Positions 13,502 through 24,198 of a DNA stretch of 64,000 nt are shown here, in pieces. Below the pieces are notes generated by a model. That model was not told where the DNA came from, did not search any database, and was given only the letters and a program-made list of their open reading frames with translations. The position numbers were made by a program, and so were the translations under genes. Source of the stretch: Marinobacter iranensis. Lineage in GTDB: Bacteria > Pseudomonadota > Gammaproteobacteria > Pseudomonadales > Oleiphilaceae. The stretch spans positions 186,001 through 250,000 of the forward strand of contig NZ_JANCMW010000004.1 in NCBI RefSeq assembly GCF_029207565.1, given 5' to 3'. How positions within the stretch are numbered: position 1 is the first letter of the stretch; the number at the start of each line of letters is the position of its first letter.

Positions 13502-14411
13502 CGGCTTCCGGTCGTTCGGAGACGTCGAACTCAATCGGTGCTTCCGTGGCTGGCTTGTCCAGACCGGTGAACTTGGCCAGAAGCGCCGCGATACGCTCAC
13601 GCATCTGGTGGCGGTGAAGAATCATATCAATGGCGCCGTGCTCCAGCAGGAATTCGCTGCGCTGAAAGCCCTCGGGCAGCTTTTCGCGAACCGTCTGCTC
13701 AATAACGCGGGGCCCAGCGAAGCCAATCAGAGCATAGGGCTCGGCAATGTTGAGGTCACCCAACATAGCGAGACTCGCGGACACACCCCCGAATACCGGG
13801 TCGGTCATCACCGAGATATAGGGAATGCCCTCCTGCTTCATGCGTTCGAGCACCGCAGCGGTTTTGGACATCTGCATCAGCGACAGGATCGCTTCCTGCA
13901 TCCGTGCACCACCACTGGCAGAAAAGCACACCAAGGGAATACGTTCTTCCAGGCACACGTTGGCTGCCTGAACGAACTTTTCACCCACAACCTGGCCCAT
14001 GGAGCCGCCGAGGAAACTGAACTCGAACGCCACCGCAACCAGTGGAATGTCCAGGCTAGTACCACGCATGGCCACCAGGGCGTCTTTCTCACCGGTTGCC
14101 TTCTGATTCTGGGTCAGACGGTCCTTGTACCGCTTGCTGTCCTTGAACTTCAGACGATCCCAGGGCTCAAGGTCCGCAGCTATTTCCTCGCGGCCATCCT
14201 TGTCCAGAAAGATATCGAGGCGGCGGCGGGCCGTTACTCTCAGATGATGCTGACATTTGGGACAAACGTCCAGATTCTTGTCCAGCTCCGGCTTGTACAA
14301 AAAGGCCCCACACTTGGGACATTTCTTCCACAGACCCTCGGGAACACCGGTCCGTTGCTTGGATTCCGAGCGAATCTTGCTCGGCATGATCTTGTCCAGC
14401 CAGTTACTCAT
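13485..14411 (-). CDS. accD: acetyl-CoA carboxylase carboxyltransferase subunit beta
   Basis: Beta subunit of the carboxyltransferase that passes carboxyl from biotin to acetyl-CoA to make malonyl-CoA. The 308-residue product has the N-terminal zinc ribbon with Cys31, Cys34, Cys50 and Cys53 (CPKC and CPKC pairs). The crotonase-like core follows, with [19 protein letters not shown] and [15 protein letters not shown], which form the CoA oxyanion site. The C-terminal tail is acidic. It lies 42 bp after trpA and overlaps folC. Confidence 0.97.
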   Translation of the reverse strand: MSNWLDKIMPSKIRSESKQRTGVPEGLWKKCPKCGAFLYKPELDKNLDVCPKCQHHLRVTARRRLDIFLDKDGREEIAADLEPWDRLKFKDSKRYKDRLTQNQKATGEKDALVAMRGTSLDIPLVAVAFEFSFLGGSMGQVVGEKFVQAANVCLEERIPLVCFSASGGARMQEAILSLMQMSKTAAVLERMKQEGIPYISVMTDPVFGGVSASLAMLGDLNIAEPYALIGFAGPRVIEQTVREKLPEGFQRSEFLLEHGAIDMILHRHQMRERIAALLAKFTGLDKPATEAPIEFDVSERPEADAPAE

Positions 14412-14453
14412 GATCTCATCCTGTCCTTTTATGCCTGCCGGTTACCCTGTCTG

Positions 14454-15266
14454 TCAGGAAGCCAGGCTGTCCAGTGCTTCTCGCATCGGGTGAAGCAGAT
14501 CCGACAACGCCCGTTTGAGCTGCTCAGGATCTGCCTGATTCCGGGCTATTGTATCGACCAGTACACTGCCGACAATTACACCATCGGATACCCGGCCAAC
14601 CGCGGCGGCGGTCGCAGCGTCACGAATGCCAAAGCCGACACCTACCGGAAGTGCGGTGAGTTCGTGAATGTGCGCAACCTTCGAAGCCACTTCATCCACA
14701 TCAATCTTGCCGGCACCGGTAACGCCCTTGAATGAAACATAGTACACATAGCCGGAACTGTGCTCACTGATTGCCCGAATACGGTCATCGGTAGTGGTGG
14801 GCGCCAGCAGGAAAATCGCATCCAGATTGCGCGCAGTGAACAATGGCGCGACTTCGTCCGCTTCCTCCGGTGGCAGGTCTACGGTGAGAATACCGTCCAC
14901 ACCCGCATCCACGGCGGCATCGGCAAACTTTTCCTGCCCCATGGCTTCCATGGGGTTGAGATACCCCATCAGCACAACGGGTGTTGCGTCGTCCTTCTCG
15001 CGGAAAGTCTTCACCATTGCCAGTACCTGGCGCAGGGACGTTCCATGCTTCAGGGCCCGCTCACAGGCCAGCTGGATCACCGGTCCATCCGCCATTGGGT
15101 CCGAGAACGGCACTCCCAACTCGATGATGTCCGCGCCGGCGTCCACCAGCGTGTGCATCAGATCGACGGTCAGATCCGGATGTGGATCACCTGCAGTAAT
15201 GTACGGAATCAGCGCCTTGCGACCCTGCCCTTTCAGGGCTTTCAGCACCCCTTCAATTCGACTCAT
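14454..15266 (-). CDS. trpA: tryptophan synthase alpha chain
   Basis: Cleaves indole-3-glycerol phosphate to indole and glyceraldehyde 3-phosphate and channels indole to TrpB. From the ATG at 15266 ([13 protein letters not shown]) the product is 270 residues; AGGAG lies 6 nt upstream, which favours this over an upstream start that would add 18 unrelated residues. Catalytic Glu49 ([11 protein letters not shown]) and Asp60 (PMADGP) are present, and the phosphate-binding GFGIRD and [10 protein letters not shown] loops are near 212 and 233. It lies 72 bp after trpB. Confidence 0.96.
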   Translation of the reverse strand: MSRIEGVLKALKGQGRKALIPYITAGDPHPDLTVDLMHTLVDAGADIIELGVPFSDPMADGPVIQLACERALKHGTSLRQVLAMVKTFREKDDATPVVLMGYLNPMEAMGQEKFADAAVDAGVDGILTVDLPPEEADEVAPLFTARNLDAIFLLAPTTTDDRIRAISEHSSGYVYYVSFKGVTGAGKIDVDEVASKVAHIHELTALPVGVGFGIRDAATAAAVGRVSDGVIVGSVLVDTIARNQADPEQLKRALSDLLHPMREALDSLAS

Positions 15267-15338
15267 GCCTGCTCCTGTATTTTTCCTGCACTGCACCGTA
15301 CCGGTCCGGCGCCTGTTCATCAGGCGCCGGATGCCTGA

Positions 15339-16559
15339 TTAAACCTCGATACCGTCCAGTTGGGCGATGGTATGGATATCCTTGTCGCCACGACCGGAGA
15401 TGTTAATAACAACCACCTTATCCTTGTCCATCGTGGCGGCCAGTTTGATTGCGTAGGCAACCGCATGGGCGGTCTCCAGGGCCGGCATGATGCCCTCGAC
15501 CCGCGTCAGCTTGCGGAAGCCATCAAGCGCCTCGTCGTCGGTGACAGACACATAGTGTGCCCGACCAATGTCCTTCAACCAGCTGTGCTCGGGCCCAACG
15601 CCCGGATAGTCCAGGCCGGCGCTGACTGAATGGGTAGCGGCAATCTGGCCGTTCTCGTCTTCCATCAGGTAGGTACGGTTGCCATGCAGCACGCCCGGAC
15701 GGCCCGCACTCAGAGGGGCAGCATGCTTGCCGGTATCGATACCGAGGCCGCCCGCTTCCACGCCGTACATCTCGACGCTTTCATCGGTCAGGAACGGGTA
15801 GAACATGCCAATGGCGTTGGAACCGCCACCAACACAGGCCACCAGCGCATCAGGCAGCTTTCCGGCCTGGGCCAGGCACTGTTCACGGGTCTCGCGGCCG
15901 ATGACGGATTGGAAATCACGCACCAGCAGCGGGTAAGGATGCGGACCAGCGACGGTACCGATAATGTAGAAGGTATCGTCAACATTCGCCACCCAGTCAC
16001 GCATGGCATCGTTCATGGCGTCCTTGAGGGTGCGGGTGCCGCTCTGGACAGAATGAACCTCCGCCCCCAGCAGCTTCATCCGGTAGACGTTCAGGGATTG
16101 CCGCTTGACGTCTTCGGCGCCCATGAAAACATGGCATTCAAGCCCAAGGCGAGCACATACCGTGGCCGTGGCCACACCGTGCTGCCCGGCACCGGTTTCA
16201 GCAATCACACGTTTCTTGCCCAGGAAGCTGGCCAGCAGGGCCTGGCCAATGGTGTTGTTCACCTTGTGGGCGCCGGTATGGTTCAGGTCTTCCCGCTTGA
16301 GCCAGATCTGTGCACCGCCGGTTTCCCGGGTCAGCCGCTCGGCAAAATACAACGGGCTGGGACGACCTACATAGTGTGCCAGGTCTTTGTCGAACTCGGC
16401 CTGGAATTCCGGATCGTCCTTGAGCCTCTTGTATTCGCGCTCAAGGGTCAGCAGGGAATCAAACAACGTTTCGGAGACAAATCGCCCGCCATAGGCACCG
16501 AAGTGGCCCCGTGCATCCGGAAGCGCTTTGAGCATTTCTTCAGTCAGTTTCATCGACAC
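15339..16559 (-). CDS. trpB: tryptophan synthase beta chain
   Basis: PLP enzyme that joins indole to serine. The 406-residue product has the PLP lysine in [11 protein letters not shown] (Lys99) and the phosphate-binding GGGSNAIG near 240, and the C-terminal NISGRGDKD. Two starts are possible: GTG at 16559 (GAGG 6 nt upstream) or ATG at 16553; the GTG is better spaced. The start lies inside the end of trpF (about 14-20 bp overlap), so trpF and trpB are probably translationally coupled. A trpI-type regulator, which sits by trpBA in Pseudomonas, is not present. Confidence 0.97.
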   Translation of the reverse strand: MSMKLTEEMLKALPDARGHFGAYGGRFVSETLFDSLLTLEREYKRLKDDPEFQAEFDKDLAHYVGRPSPLYFAERLTRETGGAQIWLKREDLNHTGAHKVNNTIGQALLASFLGKKRVIAETGAGQHGVATATVCARLGLECHVFMGAEDVKRQSLNVYRMKLLGAEVHSVQSGTRTLKDAMNDAMRDWVANVDDTFYIIGTVAGPHPYPLLVRDFQSVIGRETREQCLAQAGKLPDALVACVGGGSNAIGMFYPFLTDESVEMYGVEAGGLGIDTGKHAAPLSAGRPGVLHGNRTYLMEDENGQIAATHSVSAGLDYPGVGPEHSWLKDIGRAHYVSVTDDEALDGFRKLTRVEGIMPALETAHAVAYAIKLAATMDKDKVVVINISGRGDKDIHTIAQLDGIEV

Positions 16560-17169
16560 GGTGAACCTCGTTTATAAAATCAGTGATTTTTTCGACGTCT
16601 TTGATGCCTTTGCTACTCTCCACACCACCACTGACATCAACCGCCCAGGGCCGCACCTGCGCAACAGCGCTGGATACGTTATCAGAAGCAAGCCCGCCGG
16701 CCAATATAAGCGGCAGCGGTCGCGTCGTGGGTATCAGCGACCAGTTGAACGCCTGGCCGGTACCGCCATATTTCTGCGGGTCCCATGCATCCACCAACAG
16801 CCCGCTGGCCTTGTGGTAACGCTCAAAAGCATTTTCGATATCAACAGTTTCACGGACCCGCACGGCCTTGATCCAGCGCACCCCGAAACTGTCGCAGAAT
16901 TCCGGGGATTCATCACCATGAAACTGGAGCAGATCCAGTGGCACCTGTGACAACACCTCCCTGACAAACGACGCTTCCGGGTTCACGAACAGTCCCGTCG
17001 CCGTTACGAAGGGAGGAACCGCATCTACCAGTTCCCTGGCGTTGCCAGGCGCCAAATACCGGGGGCTGGGTTCGTAGAATACAAAGCCGAGGGCATCCGC
17101 TCCGGCGCTGGCGGCCGCGATAACATCCTGCTTTCGGGTAATACCACAGATCTTGACCCGGGTTCTCAT
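16540..17169 (-). CDS. trpF: phosphoribosylanthranilate isomerase
   Basis: Amadori isomerase of tryptophan synthesis. From the ATG at 17169 ([13 protein letters not shown]) the product is 209 residues. The 22 residues available upstream overlap truA and do not match the family. Catalytic Cys of VKICGIT (about residue 8) and the Asp in the AVDVSGGVE segment (about 178-186) are present. It starts 7 bp after the truA stop; truA-trpF-accD-folC is the conserved order, with trpBA inserted between trpF and accD here. Confidence 0.95.
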   Translation of the reverse strand: MRTRVKICGITRKQDVIAAASAGADALGFVFYEPSPRYLAPGNARELVDAVPPFVTATGLFVNPEASFVREVLSQVPLDLLQFHGDESPEFCDSFGVRWIKAVRVRETVDIENAFERYHKASGLLVDAWDPQKYGGTGQAFNWSLIPTTRPLPLILAGGLASDNVSSAVAQVRPWAVDVSGGVESSKGIKDVEKITDFINEVHRVDETD

Positions 17170-17176
17170 AAGCCGT

Positions 17177-18124
17177 TTATCGCTGTTTTCGATGTATGTG
17201 TGTCGGACTGCGTGGCCGGTTTTCGTCGGTCTCAAACCAGGGCGTCACAAACGCTGGCCCGCACTGGGCCGCAGGGATCGAAAACGCCTCCGGGTACCCC
17301 ACATCCACCAGGTAAAGTCCATGGGGCGGCGCCGTCACGCCTGCGGCGGTCCTGTCCTTCGTTTCAAGTATCTCACGAATCCATTCTGGCTGCTGCCTCC
17401 CTGTACCAACGGCCATCAGTGCCCCGGCAATATTGCGGACCATGTGGTGCAGAAATGCATTGGCCTGCACATCAATTACGACGAAATCGCCCTTTCGGGT
17501 TACGTTGATTGCTTCAAGGAAGCGGATAGGCGTCCTGGACTGGCAACCCGCTGCCCGGAACGAGGAAAAATCGTGTTCGCCCCGCAGGTGCTGGGCGGCC
17601 TTGTGCATAAGTGCCGCATCCAGGGGGCGGAAGGTCCAGCTCACTTGGCCACTAAGGATACCCGGACGCACCGCATGGTTGTAGATCACGTAGCGATAAC
17701 GACGATAGGTCGCGGAAAACCGGGCGTGGAAATCACCAATACCATTACCGGCCCAGTGAACGGCTATGTCCGGTGGCAGCGAGGTGTTGATCCCCATGAC
17801 CCATGAGCGGGGATTACGCACCGATGGCGTCTCGAAATGGGCAATCTGGTAGCTGGCGTGAACCCCGGCGTCGGTGCGACCGGCACACACCAGATCAACC
17901 GGATGGTCGGCCACCTTTGATACCGCCCGGGTCAGCTCCCCCTGAACCGACCGAACGCCTGATTTCTGGTATTGCCAGCCATGGAAGCCCCGGCCGTCGT
18001 ACTCAAAGGCAAGCGCGACCCGCCCCGCTCCGATAGCGCTTTCGGTGGTCAATGGTTGTGGTGTAACAAACAATGAAGTGTCCGGATTGGCGTGCTGATA
18101 ACAAAACAAAACGCCGGCATTCAT
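17177..18124 (-). CDS. truA: tRNA pseudouridine(38-40) synthase TruA
   Basis: Forms pseudouridine at positions 38-40 of the tRNA anticodon stem-loop. The product has the catalytic motif [10 protein letters not shown] (Asp85 as numbered here), [15 protein letters not shown] near 36-50 and [13 protein letters not shown] in the C-terminal half. The start is uncertain: the first ATG (18124) lies inside the hairpin that looks like the fimV terminator and adds about 30 residues with no family resemblance. In-frame TTG codons at 18073 and 18052 are alternatives, but none of the three has a strong ribosome site. Confidence 0.93.
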   Translation of the reverse strand: MNAGVLFCYQHANPDTSLFVTPQPLTTESAIGAGRVALAFEYDGRGFHGWQYQKSGVRSVQGELTRAVSKVADHPVDLVCAGRTDAGVHASYQIAHFETPSVRNPRSWVMGINTSLPPDIAVHWAGNGIGDFHARFSATYRRYRYVIYNHAVRPGILSGQVSWTFRPLDAALMHKAAQHLRGEHDFSSFRAAGCQSRTPIRFLEAINVTRKGDFVVIDVQANAFLHHMVRNIAGALMAVGTGRQQPEWIREILETKDRTAAGVTAPPHGLYLVDVGYPEAFSIPAAQCGPAFVTPWFETDENRPRSPTHIHRKQR

Positions 18125-18154
18125 TCCGGGTCAGGCCCGGTTAGCCGGCGTTTT
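18108..18154 (-). terminator. rho-independent terminator of fimV
   Basis: On the minus strand the 11-bp stem AAAACGCCGGC/GCCGGCGTTTT encloses a second small stem (CCGGG/CCCGG) and is followed by TTTTGTTTTG. It lies 26 bp after the fimV stop, where a terminator is expected. It overlaps the first possible truA start. Confidence 0.75.
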
Positions 18155-18180
18155 GCACTCCCTGTACCGATTATATCGAA

Positions 18181-21100
18181 TCAGGACAGATTTTTAAGGA
18201 GATCCTGCGCTTCCGCTTTCTGCTCCTCGCTTCCTTCAAGGGCAACTTCCTCGAGGATATCCCTGGCTCCGTCCACATCGCCCATTTCCACATAGGCCCT
18301 GGCAAGGTCCAGCTTGGTCGACGCTTCATCGGTACCCGTCAGGAAATCGAAGTCATCGTCATCGCCTAGATCGGCTTCATCGATATCTCCTGAGCCGGAG
18401 CCCGCCCTGGAAGAAGCCGTATCCGAAGCGACGGGCGGCTCACCCGCGTCTCCTTCTGGCGCTTCGTCGATAGCAGCGAGATCCTCATCACTAAGTTCTG
18501 GAAGCTCTTCTTCCACTTCCTCAGCGCCTGCGACCGTCTCCTCCGGATCCGCCGGTTCCTCACCGCTCAGCGTGTCCTCCAGGCCCAGTTCCTCGTCCAG
18601 CGGTGTTTTGTCGTCTTTCTCCTGATCAGTGACTGCATCCGTACCTGCAGAGTCACCGGAATCCGCAAACTCTTCCATAAGGGCAAGATCCTCATCAGAC
18701 ACATCCAGCTCCAGGTCATCCAGTTCGCCCTGCTCACTGTCAGACGAAGCCTCATCTTCGCCAGCTACCTTGTCCAGTTCCGCATCGAGTTCATCCAGGA
18801 AGGACTCATCCAGAGAATCCAGTTCACCCTCTTCCAGATCACCCTCTTCCAACTTGTCGATTTCCAGATCTTCGCCTTCGGGTTCTCCGGTATCGACTTC
18901 CGTTGACTCCAGATCACCCTCATCCAATTCCAGTGAATCGAATTCGTCGGATTCATCCGCCGCTTCCGCGGACTCCTCATCCGCGAAATCAAGGCTCAGG
19001 TCATCATCGGCGCCATGTTTCTCTGGCTCATCAGCTGTTTCATCTTCGAGCGAGAAGTCGAACGAGTCATCTGTCAGTTCATCGGTTTCGTCAACAGATG
19101 CTTCGTCTTCGCTGGAGGACGTATCAATACCTGAAAGATCGTACTCGATCAGATCGTCCGGGCCCGGTTCCTTTTCAGATTCTCCGGAATGCGCTTCTTC
19201 GGATTCATCCAGATCAGAAAAATCAGTTTCCAGACTGCCAAACTCATCTTCCTCTTCTTCGCCCGTGGCGGACTCATACCGGTCTGAAGCGAGTTCGTCA
19301 GATACCGGCTCCTCTTCCCGCGCTCCGGTGTCGAACGAATCAGATCTCAACTGCGACTCGAGGTCATCAATGCTCGGCATTGACTCCGCCTCTTCCAGGC
19401 GGGTACGCAGTGCATGAGCTTCAGCAAGGGCCTGTTCATCCTCCAGTGTCTCAACTTCACCAAGCTGCTTCTCGAAAGACTGCCTGTCCTGGGTATCCGC
19501 ATAGACGCCCAGCAATTTCAGCCGGAGATCGGTGCGGCTGGGCTCTCTGGAAATGGCGGTTTCCAGCGATTGAGCAGCCTGATCCATGCGCCCATAGGCA
19601 ATGTAGGCATCCGCCTCAGCCAGGGGATCATTTTCCGGAGCCTCGGCACCCTCGTCTTCATCCAGGGTAAGGTCGAAGGAATCCGTGTCGCCATCCGCTT
19701 CGCTGTTCAACTGGTCGTAGAACGCCTTTTCACGATTGGCATTGCGGCGTGCCAGCAACAACAGGAGCAGCAACAGAACCACCAAGCCGCCACCAAGGGC
19801 AATCTGGTACACCGGATTGTTGGTAATGGCGCTCATGATGTTGCTCGGGAAGCCCTGATCAGGCTCGGCCGGCGGTGTTGGTGCTTCGCTGGCCGGCTGT
19901 TCGGGTGCAGGAGCGGCGACGCCCGCCTCCTCCTGATCGGCCTCGTCGTCAGCCATCTCACCGGTAGCGGCATCACCAGAGGCAACGTCCTCTTCTGCCA
20001 TTTCAGCGCCATCATCCATGGCCGGAGCCTCTGAATCGTCTTCAGCAGCATCCGTTACAGAGTCCTCTGCCATGTCGTCGGTCGCAGACGGTTCGCCGGC
20101 ACCGGCACCGGCACCGGCATCAACATCGGCACTTTCAGCAGCGTCAGTCTTCTCAGTGGTCGCATCAGCAAGTTCCCCTTCCGGGGCTGCTACATCGGCC
20201 CCGCCTTCGGCAACCTGCTCTGCCAGTGCTTCCTCACCCGGCGCATCAGCCGGCTGGCCGTTATCACCTTCTGCCTGCTGAATTTCGGCAAGCTGGGTAT
20301 TTTTCAGTTCCAGCAGGCGCTGCAGCGTTTCCACTTGCTCCTGCAGATCATCAACCCGGCCCGTGAGTTCGTCGTTCTCACGACGGGCACTTTCGAGTTC
20401 CTCCATCGCAACGGCAGAGCCGGCGTCCACCCCACCGGCGGTATCGCCATCACCACCTGCGGACCCACCTTCTTCCGCATCACGCGTGCCGGTATCGCCG
20501 GCCAGCAACCTCAGTTCATCGCCACCGGCGGCCTGTCCCTCTGTGGGCTGGCCCGAAGCAACCTGGGTGTCCGTGGCGTCAACAGTTCGGTCAGGAGTGG
20601 AAAATGCTTCGTTTTGCGCCGCCACCTGTCGGACAGCTTCGGCACGGGAGCGGCTGCGAATCTGCTCAATATCCGGTACCCGCAGGACCTGTCCACGTTT
20701 GAGACGGTTGATATTCCCGGCAATGAAGGCGTCCGGATTCAGGTCCTGCAGGGCAAGCATGACCTGCTGCATGGACACACTGCTGTCCGGGCGAACACTG
20801 GATGCGATGTTCCACAGGGTATCGGAAGGCCCGGTGGGGCCAAAGGTCCTTGCACGCTGAGTGGTCGTGGTGCGTCGTGGCTCCCGGGAGGTTACCCGGG
20901 GCTGTTGTTGCTGACGCGCCGGCTGCGAGGCCTGCGGGGTGGAAGGTGCGGCAATCTGTTCCTGAACACCGGATTCCTCGGCGTAGACCGGGGGATCAAC
21001 CAGCACCGAATACTCCCGCATCAGCCGGCCATTGGGCCACGTCACTTCCAGCAGAAAATTGAGATAGGGTTCCCGCAGGGGCTCGCGGGACGACACGTTA

Positions 21101-21381
21101 ACCACCAGGCTGCCATCGCTGGCGGTGGTCACGCGGAAATCAAGTTTGGTAAGGAAATAGTTCCGGTCGATACCAACCCGTTCATAGGCCGATTCGGGAG
21201 CGATGTTTACAAACACATCACCGGGGTCAACTCCCTCGCTTTTACGCAGATTAATGTCTGCATCCAGAGGCTCATTCAGATAGGACTGTAATTCAATCTC
21301 ACCCAGACCCAGGGCCTGTGCGACGCCGGAACCGAGCCCTCCCGCCAGAGCCAGAGCAACCGCAAGCTTGCGTACCTTCAT
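18181..21381 (-). CDS. fimV: FimV-like polar/pilus assembly protein with LysM domain
   Basis: Large inner-membrane hub protein; in Pseudomonas FimV is needed for type IV pilus assembly, twitching and polar cAMP signalling. The 1066-residue product has a signal sequence (residues 1-23), a conserved N-terminal domain (LGEIELQSYLNEPLDADI), a LysM peptidoglycan-binding domain at about 185-240, a coiled coil near 325-365 and one membrane helix at about 525-545 (GGGLVVLLLLLLLLARR). A very acidic cytoplasmic tail of some 450 residues with TPR-like pieces follows, and then the C-terminal FimV motif (TKLDLARAYVEMGDVDGAR, about 1020-1038). The Asp/Glu-rich tail gives strongly biased composition. Position between asd and truA matches Pseudomonas. 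Confidence 0.93.
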   Translation of the reverse strand: MKVRKLAVALALAGGLGSGVAQALGLGEIELQSYLNEPLDADINLRKSEGVDPGDVFVNIAPESAYERVGIDRNYFLTKLDFRVTTASDGSLVVNVSSREPLREPYLNFLLEVTWPNGRLMREYSVLVDPPVYAEESGVQEQIAAPSTPQASQPARQQQQPRVTSREPRRTTTTQRARTFGPTGPSDTLWNIASSVRPDSSVSMQQVMLALQDLNPDAFIAGNINRLKRGQVLRVPDIEQIRSRSRAEAVRQVAAQNEAFSTPDRTVDATDTQVASGQPTEGQAAGGDELRLLAGDTGTRDAEEGGSAGGDGDTAGGVDAGSAVAMEELESARRENDELTGRVDDLQEQVETLQRLLELKNTQLAEIQQAEGDNGQPADAPGEEALAEQVAEGGADVAAPEGELADATTEKTDAAESADVDAGAGAGAGEPSATDDMAEDSVTDAAEDDSEAPAMDDGAEMAEEDVASGDAATGEMADDEADQEEAGVAAPAPEQPASEAPTPPAEPDQGFPSNIMSAITNNPVYQIALGGGLVVLLLLLLLLARRNANREKAFYDQLNSEADGDTDSFDLTLDEDEGAEAPENDPLAEADAYIAYGRMDQAAQSLETAISREPSRTDLRLKLLGVYADTQDRQSFEKQLGEVETLEDEQALAEAHALRTRLEEAESMPSIDDLESQLRSDSFDTGAREEEPVSDELASDRYESATGEEEEDEFGSLETDFSDLDESEEAHSGESEKEPGPDDLIEYDLSGIDTSSSEDEASVDETDELTDDSFDFSLEDETADEPEKHGADDDLSLDFADEESAEAADESDEFDSLELDEGDLESTEVDTGEPEGEDLEIDKLEEGDLEEGELDSLDESFLDELDAELDKVAGEDEASSDSEQGELDDLELDVSDEDLALMEEFADSGDSAGTDAVTDQEKDDKTPLDEELGLEDTLSGEEPADPEETVAGAEEVEEELPELSDEDLAAIDEAPEGDAGEPPVASDTASSRAGSGSGDIDEADLGDDDDFDFLTGTDEASTKLDLARAYVEMGDVDGARDILEEVALEGSEEQKAEAQDLLKNLS

Positions 21382-21668
21382 GCTTTTTCCTTACCAGTCT
21401 CCGTTATTCGTTACCGTTCTTCAGAACAGATATCGGACGAGGTTGGATGACTTCCGTCTTGATTACTATCGTTATTATGTAATGTTTTTAATATTCAGTT
21501 GCGCAAGTATTGTTGATAATACCTCTTTTATCAATCAATCAGCCGCAGTCCTTGCACCATTTTTTCATAAATGGTGGGGAACATATTGTTACACAACGAT
21601 GATCCGGCTATCCCGATCAGCCAGAGTCTAGCCCACCAGCACGGAAACATGTACAAAAACGCTTCTGA
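21382..21668 (-). promoter_or_regulatory. fimV upstream region, AT-rich
   Basis: The fimV-asd gap is 381 bp and holds no gene. The part next to fimV is distinctly AT-rich compared with its surroundings. It contains an inverted repeat TTGATAA/TTATCAA (21513-21534) with an 8-bp spacer and several TAATAA- and TATTAT-like -10 candidates, so a fimV promoter with an operator is likely. No single promoter can be picked with confidence. Confidence 0.4.
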
Positions 21669-21674
21669 AAATAA

Positions 21675-21708
21675 CAGGGGCGGAGGCGTATTTCAGCCTC
21701 CGCCCCTG
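21675..21708 (-). terminator. rho-independent terminator of asd
   Basis: Perfect 13-bp stem CAGGGGCGGAGGC/GCCTCCGCCCCTG with an 8-nt loop, followed on the minus strand by TTATTTTC. It lies 54 bp after the asd stop, so it would end the leu-asd transcript before fimV. Confidence 0.8.
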
Positions 21709-21762
21709 ACCGGTTCTCTGAAACCGGACACAGTTGGCATAATCTTGCCCACTGCGGGCAGC

Positions 21763-22878
21763 TTATTGCTCCTGAAGAATACGTAACATCCTGCGAAGCG
21801 GCTCGGCAGCACCCCACAGCAACTGGTCACCCACGGTAAACGCCGAGATATACTCCGGGCCCATCGCAAGCTTGCGGATGCGGCCGATGGGTACGCTCAG
21901 GGTCCCGGTCACTTTCGCCGGCGTGAGTTCCCGGAGAGTGGCTTCCCGCTCGTTGGGAACCACCTTCACCCAGTCGTTGGCTTTCGCCAGGATGGACTCG
22001 ATCTCGGAAACCGGGATGTCCTTCTTCAGCTTGATGGTCAAGGCCTGGCTATGGGAACGCATGGCGCCGATGCGAACGCAGATACCATCAATGGGAATCG
22101 GATTGCTGCTGCGACCGAGAATCTTGTTGGTCTCAACGCCCGCTTTCCACTCTTCCTTGCTCATGCCGTTATCAAGCTGCTTGTCGATAAACGGAATCAG
22201 GCTGCCGGCCAGCGGCACTTCAAAGTGCTCGGTGGGGAAGCTTCCGGAGCGCATGGTTTCGGTCACCTTGCGATCAATCTCAAGGATGGCCGAAGACGGG
22301 TCCGCCAACTCGTCACTGACGCTGTCTTTCAGTTCACCCATCTGGTTCAGCAACTCGCGCATATTCTGCGCACCGGAACCGGACGCTGCCTGATAGGTCA
22401 TGGGCGATACCCATTCGATCAGATCCTGCTCAAGCAGGCCACCAAGAGCCAGCATCATCAGGCTGACGGTACAGTTGCCGCCAACGTAGTCTTTCACACC
22501 CTTTGCCAGCGCATCGTCAATCACGTTGCGGTTGACCGGGTCGAGAACGATCACGGAATGATCGACCATTCGCAGTGTGGATGCGGCGTCAATCCAGTAA
22601 CCCTGCCATCCGGCGTCACGGAGTTTCTGGTAAACCGCACCGGTGTAATCGCCACCCTGGCAGGTAACCACGACATCCAGGGTTTTCAGGGTGTCGATAT
22701 CGAAGGCATCCTGCAGCGGAGGCACGCCCTCTTTACCCACATCCGGTGCCGGTTTGCCAGCCTGGGAGGTGGTAAAGAAGATGGGTTCGATATCTGCAAA
22801 ATCGTTTTCTTCACGCATGCGCTGCATGAGGACGGAGCCCACCATACCGCGCCAGCCAATAAGTCCAACTCGCTTCAT
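21763..22878 (-). CDS. asd: aspartate-semialdehyde dehydrogenase
   Basis: NADPH-dependent reduction of aspartyl phosphate to the semialdehyde, the branch point for lysine/diaminopimelate, threonine and methionine. The 371-residue product has the N-terminal [14 protein letters not shown] nucleotide-binding loop, the catalytic Cys in GGNCTVSLM (about residue 135) and the [11 protein letters not shown] substrate segment with its His near 275. It belongs to the longer gammaproteobacterial type. It follows leuB by 118 bp; leuCDB-asd-fimV is the Pseudomonas-type order. A good terminator follows it. Confidence 0.97.
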   Translation of the reverse strand: MKRVGLIGWRGMVGSVLMQRMREENDFADIEPIFFTTSQAGKPAPDVGKEGVPPLQDAFDIDTLKTLDVVVTCQGGDYTGAVYQKLRDAGWQGYWIDAASTLRMVDHSVIVLDPVNRNVIDDALAKGVKDYVGGNCTVSLMMLALGGLLEQDLIEWVSPMTYQAASGSGAQNMRELLNQMGELKDSVSDELADPSSAILEIDRKVTETMRSGSFPTEHFEVPLAGSLIPFIDKQLDNGMSKEEWKAGVETNKILGRSSNPIPIDGICVRIGAMRSHSQALTIKLKKDIPVSEIESILAKANDWVKVVPNEREATLRELTPAKVTGTLSVPIGRIRKLAMGPEYISAFTVGDQLLWGAAEPLRRMLRILQEQ

Positions 22879-22995
22879 GTGCGACCTTTGAACCTCGTTT
22901 TATGCCCGCCCTCTACCTGTATCGCTGGCAGGGACAGGATGGATGATCCCGCGGCAACCGCATCGCGTTGCCGTCGGGTCTCAAATTTGCCGGCC

Positions 22996-24069
22996 TCAGA
23001 GCGCCGCCAGAACCGCATCGCCCATTTCACGGGTCGATACCTTCCGGCCATCCGCAGACATGATGTCCGCGGTGCGCAGCCCCTGGTCCAGCACTTTGCT
23101 GACCGCCGCCTCAATCGCCCCGGCCGCTTTTTCCTCGCCCAGGCTGTAACGCAGCATCATCGCTCCACTGAGGATGGTGGCCAGCGGATTGGCTATGCCC
23201 TTGCCCGCTATATCGGGCGCGGAACCATGACAGGGCTCGTACATGCCCTGCTTCTCTGAGTTCAGGGAAGCAGACGGTAGCATACCAATGGAGCCTGTCA
23301 GCATAGCCGCTTCGTCGGAAAGAATATCACCAAACATGTTGCCAGTCACAATCACGTCGAACTGCTTGGGGGCTCGAACCAGTTGCATGGCGGCGTTATC
23401 AACGTACATGTGGGAGAGCTCGACATCCGGGTATTCCCGGCGCAGGTCTTCCATGATTTCACGCCAGAGAACAGTGACTTCCAGTACATTAGCCTTGTCC
23501 ACGGAGCATAACTTCTTGCCCCGCTGCTGAGCCGCCTCGAAGGCAACCCGACCAATACGACGAATTTCCGATTCGGTATAGGCGTAGGTGTTGTAACCCT
23601 GGCGCTCACCGCTCTCCAGTTCACGCACACCGCGAGGCTGGCCGAAATAGATGCCGCCGGTCAGCTCACGGACAATCATGATGTCCAGGCCTGATACCAC
23701 TTCCGGCTTCAGGGAAGACGCGGATGCGAGCTGGGGGTACAGGATTGCCGGGCGCAGATTGGCAAACAGCTGAAGGTTTGAGCGCAAGCCCAGCAGCCCC
23801 TTTTCCGGACGGCTGGCCATGGGGCGCTTATCCCACTGGGGGCCGCCCACGGCACCGAGCAGAATCGCGTCCGCCTTGCGGGCCATGTCCAGGGTTTCGT
23901 CTGGTAGCGGCGAGTCTGTTTCCTCAATGGCCGCACCGCCTACCAGGGCGGATTGGAAATGCAGGCCAAGGCTGAACTTTTCGTTGATTTTGTGCAAAAC
24001 CTTTTCGGCTTCGGCAACAATCTCGGGGCCGATGCCGTCGCCGGGGAGCATCAGGATAGATCGGGACAT
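22996..24069 (-). CDS. leuB: 3-isopropylmalate dehydrogenase
   Basis: NAD-dependent oxidative decarboxylase of leucine synthesis. The 357-residue product starts [31 protein letters not shown] (about 135-148), the [14 protein letters not shown] lysine-containing segment (about 192-205) and the [18 protein letters not shown] site (about 277) are all present. It is separated from leuD by 129 bp that carry two opposed REP-like palindromes, so the leuD-leuB transcript contains a large potential hairpin. Confidence 0.97.
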   Translation of the reverse strand: MSRSILMLPGDGIGPEIVAEAEKVLHKINEKFSLGLHFQSALVGGAAIEETDSPLPDETLDMARKADAILLGAVGGPQWDKRPMASRPEKGLLGLRSNLQLFANLRPAILYPQLASASSLKPEVVSGLDIMIVRELTGGIYFGQPRGVRELESGERQGYNTYAYTESEIRRIGRVAFEAAQQRGKKLCSVDKANVLEVTVLWREIMEDLRREYPDVELSHMYVDNAAMQLVRAPKQFDVIVTGNMFGDILSDEAAMLTGSIGMLPSASLNSEKQGMYEPCHGSAPDIAGKGIANPLATILSGAMMLRYSLGEEKAAGAIEAAVSKVLDQGLRTADIMSADGRKVSTREMGDAVLAAL

Positions 24070-24096
24070 AGTGATTCCTTTGTATTTTAATGCCTT

Positions 24097-24128
24097 GTCG
24101 GATTACGGCTTCGCCTAATCCGACCTAC
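24097..24128 (+). repeat. REP-like palindrome 1 (leuB-leuD gap)
   Basis: 32-bp palindromic unit GTCGGATTA-CGGCTTCGCC-TAATCCGACCTAC. It is the mirror partner of the unit at 24159-24190. This kind of unit (GTCGGATTA...TAATCCGAC with a GC-rich loop) is common in gammaproteobacterial intergenic regions. Confidence 0.85.
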
Positions 24129-24158
24129 ATGGGTGAGCATATGAGTTGACCTTGAACC

Positions 24159-24190
24159 GTAGGTCGGATTAGGCGAAGCCGTAATCCGAC
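24159..24190 (-). repeat. REP-like palindrome 2 (leuB-leuD gap)
   Basis: Exact reverse complement of palindrome 1 over all 32 bp, 30 bp away. The pair can form two small hairpins or one 32-bp stem with a 30-nt loop. It lies 9 bp from the leuD stop, in the likely leuD-leuB message. Confidence 0.85.
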
Positions 24191-24198
24191 AAACCAAA

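Noticed and set aside
22940..22985. CGGCAAC/GTTGCCG hairpin after leuB as a terminator
   Set aside because: Stem is good but no T-run follows, and asd is expected to be co-transcribed or to have its own promoter; not called.
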